From DATGIQ01 sp035295665 (GTDB lineage: Bacteria; Planctomycetota; Planctomycetia; Gemmatales; Gemmataceae), in contig DATGIQ010000140.1 in assembly GCA_035295665.1 (NCBI GenBank), positions 1-8,315 on the forward strand: a stretch of 8,315 bases of DNA. Direction: 5' to 3'. The notes beneath the pieces are model-generated. The model saw only the letters and a list, made by a program, of their open reading frames with translations, made no database searches and was not told where the DNA came from. Position numbers and translations under genes: made by a program. This document shows positions 5,713 to 8,315 of the stretch, piece by piece (position 1 is the stretch's first letter; every line of letters starts with the position of its first letter).

Positions 5713-7023
5713 ATGTCTTTCTTATTCGATTTGTGCTATCTGTTGGCGCTGATTGTCCTTTCGCCCTGGGTCATTTACAACGGCTGGAGCACGGGTAAAA
5801 ATCGCCGCGGCCTGGGAACCAAATTCTTTGGCCTGACCAAATCCTTTACGCTGTCCGATGGGCATCCGGTTGCCTGGTTTCATGGCGTGAGCGTCGGTGA
5901 AGTTCATCTCTTACGCCCGGTCATCGCCCTCTTCCGGGAACGCCATCGCGACTGGCACTGTGTCCTGTCGACGACAACCCAGACCGGCTTCGAGGAAGCA
6001 TGCAAGTGCTTTCCCAGCCTACCCGTCTTCTACTGGCCGTTCGATTTTTCGTGGGCGGTCCGACGCGCCCTTCGGCAGATCAACCCGGCCTTGGTTATTC
6101 TGGCTGAAGGTGAGCTTTGGCCCAATTTTCTGATGGCGGCAAAGGCACAGGGCGTTCGTGTAGCGGTGATCAACGGCCGGTTGAGCCCGCGCAGTTTTCG
6201 TCGCTATGTCCGCGTTCGCTGGCTGGCCGGATACTTACTGCGACATGTCGATCTCTTTGCTGTGCAAACCGAGGATTATGCCCGCTGTTTCCGGACATTG
6301 GGAGTGCCATCCGAACGTGTGCAGGTCACTGGCTCTGTCAAGTACGATGGCCTGGCGATGGACCGGCGCAATCCGCGCACCCAGGAATTGCGCCGGCTCT
6401 TCCGTGTGGAAGACGAAGATCTCATTTGGATCGTCGGCAGCACGCAGGCTCCGGAGGAAACCGTCGCTTTGCAAATCTTTACCCGCCTGAAAGCGAAGTA
6501 CGCGAATCTGCGACTCTTCCTCGTGCCGCGACAAAGAGAGCGCTTCGACGAAGTCGCAGCTCTATTGCAACGTTTCGGGCAGCGCTTTGTCCGCCGCAGC
6601 AAGTTAGAGGCTCCGCTCACGGACCGTTCTGCCGTGCTGTTGCTGGACACCATTGGCGAACTCGGTGCGCTTTGGGGTTTAGCCGATGTTGCCTTTGTCG
6701 GCGGAAGTCTCGAAGGCCGTCGCGGCGGTCAAAACATGATGGAACCGGCGGCTTATGGCGCGGCCGTGGTTTTCGGCCCTCATGTCTGGAACTTTCGAGA
6801 CACAGCGACCAGATTGGTTGAAGCGGGCGCCGCAATGCAAATCTCCGACGCTCAGGAATTGGAAAGCGTCGTGGAGCGGGTTCTGGGGAATTCAGAGGAG
6901 CGGCAGCGCTTGGGCAGCCGAGCGCGGGAGCTCGTGCGTTCCCAGCAAGGAGCGACCGAACGTACGATGGCAGGTCTGGACGGCCTGCTCCGCGCCGGGC
7001 ATCGGCCCGGTAAAGTGGCCTGA
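5713..7023 (+). CDS. waaA: 3-deoxy-D-manno-octulosonic acid (Kdo) transferase
   Basis: 436 residues, close to the usual 420-440. WaaA (KdtA) transfers Kdo from CMP-Kdo to the tetra-acylated lipid A precursor at the cytoplasmic face of the inner membrane. An N-terminal hydrophobic segment (about 3-22) serves as membrane anchor. The acceptor-side domain carries WFHGVSVGEV (55-64) with the probable catalytic base E63, and AEGELWPNFL (131-140), corresponding to the family's METELWPN. NGRLSPRSFRRY (154-165) and TGSVKYD (206-212) are typical GT30 motifs. The CMP-Kdo domain shows LDTIGELGALWGLADVAFVGGSL (311-333), GGQNMMEPAAYG (338-349; Gln replaces the His usual in GGHN) and FGPHVWNFRD (354-363). 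It follows secA by 90 bp on the same strand with no strong terminator or promoter between, so co-transcription is likely. It is convergent with the small minus-strand gene 52 bp downstream. Whether it adds one or more Kdo residues cannot be read from sequence. An alternative ATG at 5707 adds two residues. Confidence 0.94.
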   Translation: MSFLFDLCYLLALIVLSPWVIYNGWSTGKNRRGLGTKFFGLTKSFTLSDGHPVAWFHGVSVGEVHLLRPVIALFRERHRDWHCVLSTTTQTGFEEACKCFPSLPVFYWPFDFSWAVRRALRQINPALVILAEGELWPNFLMAAKAQGVRVAVINGRLSPRSFRRYVRVRWLAGYLLRHVDLFAVQTEDYARCFRTLGVPSERVQVTGSVKYDGLAMDRRNPRTQELRRLFRVEDEDLIWIVGSTQAPEETVALQIFTRLKAKYANLRLFLVPRQRERFDEVAALLQRFGQRFVRRSKLEAPLTDRSAVLLLDTIGELGALWGLADVAFVGGSLEGRRGGQNMMEPAAYGAAVVFGPHVWNFRDTATRLVEAGAAMQISDAQELESVVERVLGNSEERQRLGSRARELVRSQQGATERTMAGLDGLLRAGHRPGKVA

Positions 7024-7075
7024 TCCGCAGTTGCCGAACCTGGGTCCTGAAAGTGGCGATCACGACCCACGTACT

Positions 7076-7273
7076 TCAAGAGCGGCCCGACCCGCTGGAC
7101 GGGAGATAGATTCGCTGGCCGTTACGACCATAGGCGGAAATGAAGCCATTGCTATCGGCTTGACCAGGAACACGATCCCCGGCTTCAGGCCGGCGAGCGG
7201 CCAAGGCCTGGTAGAGTTCCGAAGTTTGTAAGCCGGCTTTTCTGCCAAGGTTGATGAGCGTCCGATAATCCAT
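7076..7273 (-). CDS. Hypothetical 65-residue protein with HTH-like N-terminal segment
   Basis: Not recognised as a named family. The ATG at 7273 has a strong GGTGGAGG site (core GGAGG 7283-7279) 5 nt upstream, which favours it over the in-frame ATG at 7321, where no such site exists. Residues 5-27 (from TLINLGRKAGLQTSELYQAL on) match the look of a helix-turn-helix: a helix ending in R-K-A-G-L, a turn, then T-S-E-L-Y-x-A-L. Residues 28-40 are a charged Pro/Gly linker and 41-58 (SNGFISAYGRNGQRIYLP) a Gly/Asn/Tyr-rich short beta-like segment, ending in a Ser/Gly tail. No signal peptide or membrane segment is visible. It is convergent with waaA and lies downstream of pyrF on the same strand, 241 bp away. 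A different frame over the same bases (7060-7347) is Arg-rich without sensible composition and is taken as a shadow. Confidence 0.6.
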   Translation of the reverse strand: MDYRTLINLGRKAGLQTSELYQALAARRPEAGDRVPGQADSNGFISAYGRNGQRIYLPSSGSGRS

Positions 7274-7514
7274 GGCAACCTCCACCTTCTTCGGTGCCTT
7301 CTCGTGCAGCGGCTGGCCCATTCATTTACTATCGGTTGATGACGCATCTTCTATGCCAAAGTTTGCCACGTCGAATCCTCCGATGACAGGAGAACGACCT
7401 AACTCATCGTGGGAAAAGAAAATGGCGATCCGGAACTAGCCTTACGGCCGGTACAGCTTTCCATGGGATCGGATGCAGTGTCGCGATTTGCTCAAGGCGA
7501 GAGGGCGCACTTGC
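7274..7514. other. Intergenic region between pyrF and the 65-residue gene
   Basis: 241 bp with no credible gene. It contains the ribosome site of the small gene (7283-7279) and, on the minus strand, a TTGGCAT-N-type sequence with GG at 7357-7356 and GC at 7345-7344 (ten bases between), a weak sigma54-like arrangement about 70 nt before the small gene. No good sigma70 promoter and no hairpin-plus-T-tract terminator for pyrF were found. Confidence 0.4.
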
Positions 7515-8315
7515 CTAATTCCGCACAGTTGGTGCGAGTCGCCCCATCGGGGTGGCTTTGGCAAGTGCGGCAATCTCGGAACGCGTCGCCTGGGCGACCT
7601 TCGTCTCCCAGCCGGGCTCTTCGGGATGAAAGGATGCGATGATTCCGCGCGAGCTGTTGATAATGGCTCCCAGTCCATCGTCTCGAAATGCTGCCGCGGT
7701 GTCGGCCGGCACGGCCCCTTGGGCCCCGAAACCCGGCACGAGGAGGTAAGCCTCCGGTAATGTCTTGCGGACGGTCGCCAGCTCCGCCGGCTGGGTTGCG
7801 CCGACGACCGCTCCCACATCGCCAAACCCGGCCTGGCCAAGGTGCTCGCGCGTCCAGGTCCGCACGGCCACGGCGACGTGGAGAAACAATGGCCGGCCAT
7901 CGCAGCATAAATCCTGGAATTGCCCGGCTCCCGGGTTGCTCGTGCGCACCAAGATGAAGACGCCGCGACCGGAACGCCGGCCGCTTTGCAGGAAGGGCTC
8001 GACGGCGTCGCGGCCGAGGTACGGATTCACGGTCAGCGCGTCCGCGTCCCAAACCGGATGCAGCCGACCTGCGACCGATACGCCGGCGAGTGCCGCATCC
8101 GCATAAGCCGTGGCCGTCGAGGCGATATCATTTCGCTTGCTATCCAGAATAGTGATCAAACCGTGCTCACGGGCCCGGTGCAGAACCCGTTGCAGCGCTG
8201 TCAAGCCCGGTGGGCCAGCCGCTTCGAAAAATGCACTTTGTGCCTTGACGACCGGAACGAGTGGCGCCACGATCTCCAGGATCCGCGTCGCGAATTCCTC
8301 ATAGGCCCTGGCCAG
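7515..8315 (-). CDS. pyrF: Orotidine 5'-phosphate decarboxylase, subfamily 2 (N-terminus outside window)
   Basis: 266 codons plus a TAG stop are present and the frame stays open to the right edge, so the start lies beyond 8315; given the usual 270-310 residues of this subfamily some 20-45 residues are missing, including the first active-site GLDP-type segment. The enzyme decarboxylates OMP to UMP, the last step of de novo pyrimidine synthesis, in the cytosol. Numbering from the edge, visible motifs are VVKAQSAFFE (22-31; the family usually has KPQ), the catalytic LDSKRNDIAST (57-67) with D58, K60 and D63, TVNPYLGRDAVEPFL (about 95-109), ILVRTSNPGAGQFQ (about 121-134), the VGATQPAELATVRKTLP segment, LLVPGFGAQGA and the phosphate-binding INSSRGII near the C-terminus. 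The GTG at 8270 is in frame but lies within conserved sequence (EFATRILEIVAPLVPVV) and is not the start. It is the only pyrimidine gene in view and shows no operon partner here. Confidence 0.93.
   Translation of the reverse strand: MARAYEEFATRILEIVAPLVPVVKAQSAFFEAAGPPGLTALQRVLHRAREHGLITILDSKRNDIASTATAYADAALAGVSVAGRLHPVWDADALTVNPYLGRDAVEPFLQSGRRSGRGVFILVRTSNPGAGQFQDLCCDGRPLFLHVAVAVRTWTREHLGQAGFGDVGAVVGATQPAELATVRKTLPEAYLLVPGFGAQGAVPADTAAAFRDDGLGAIINSSRGIIASFHPEEPGWETKVAQATRSEIAALAKATPMGRLAPTVRN

Noticed and set aside
6117..6821. 234-codon plus-strand frame inside waaA
   Set aside because: It overlaps the conserved GT30 domain in another frame and has an Arg/Ser/Cys-rich composition typical of a shadow frame.
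1..8315. CRISPR arrays, tRNA/rRNA genes, defence or toxin-antitoxin systems
   Set aside because: I looked for regularly spaced repeats, tRNA-like cloverleaf ends, rRNA motifs and paired small genes and saw none.

Overview
The window looks like a chromosomal segment of a planctomycete, most likely of the Gemmata/Gemmataceae type. The grounds are a DUF1559 protein with a type IV prepilin-like N-terminus (a family hugely expanded in Planctomycetes), a SecA of 1218 residues, far above the usual ~800-950, a short Gly-Cys lipoprotein, and moderately GC-rich coding sequence (roughly 60% by eye). No species can be named from the sequence alone.

Layout from left to right. (i) 1-140: probable outer end of an IS66-family insertion sequence; its transposase reads leftward out of the window and a GTAA-type terminus lies at 140. 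(ii) 157-1283: a sigma70-like promoter and a DUF1559 pseudopilin-like gene on the plus strand. (iii) 1309-1668: a small lipoprotein gene on the minus strand, convergent with the DUF1559 gene. (iv) 1669-1965: a 297-bp divergent intergenic region with a good secA promoter candidate, two mutually exclusive small hairpins and a 10-bp palindrome. (v) 1966-5622: secA, the preprotein translocase ATPase. (vi) 5713-7023: waaA (kdtA), the Kdo transferase of lipid A/LPS core synthesis, same strand and probably co-transcribed with secA. (vii) 7076-7273: an unrecognised 65-residue protein on the minus strand. (viii) 7515-8315: pyrF (orotidine-5'-phosphate decarboxylase, subfamily 2), minus strand, with its N-terminus beyond the right edge.

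Functionally the core is envelope biogenesis: SecA drives export across the inner membrane, WaaA adds Kdo to lipid A precursor, and the DUF1559 protein and the lipoprotein are themselves Sec-type envelope substrates. pyrF is a housekeeping pyrimidine gene with no evident link.

I found no defence system, CRISPR array, RNA gene or biosynthetic cluster. The most unusual feature is inside SecA: the roughly 200 extra residues in the helical-wing region can be read as about three additional tandem copies of a W-anchored helical module (four in all, residues 817-1069). The second point of interest is the inferred IS66 end, which stops 16 bp short of the DUF1559 promoter.
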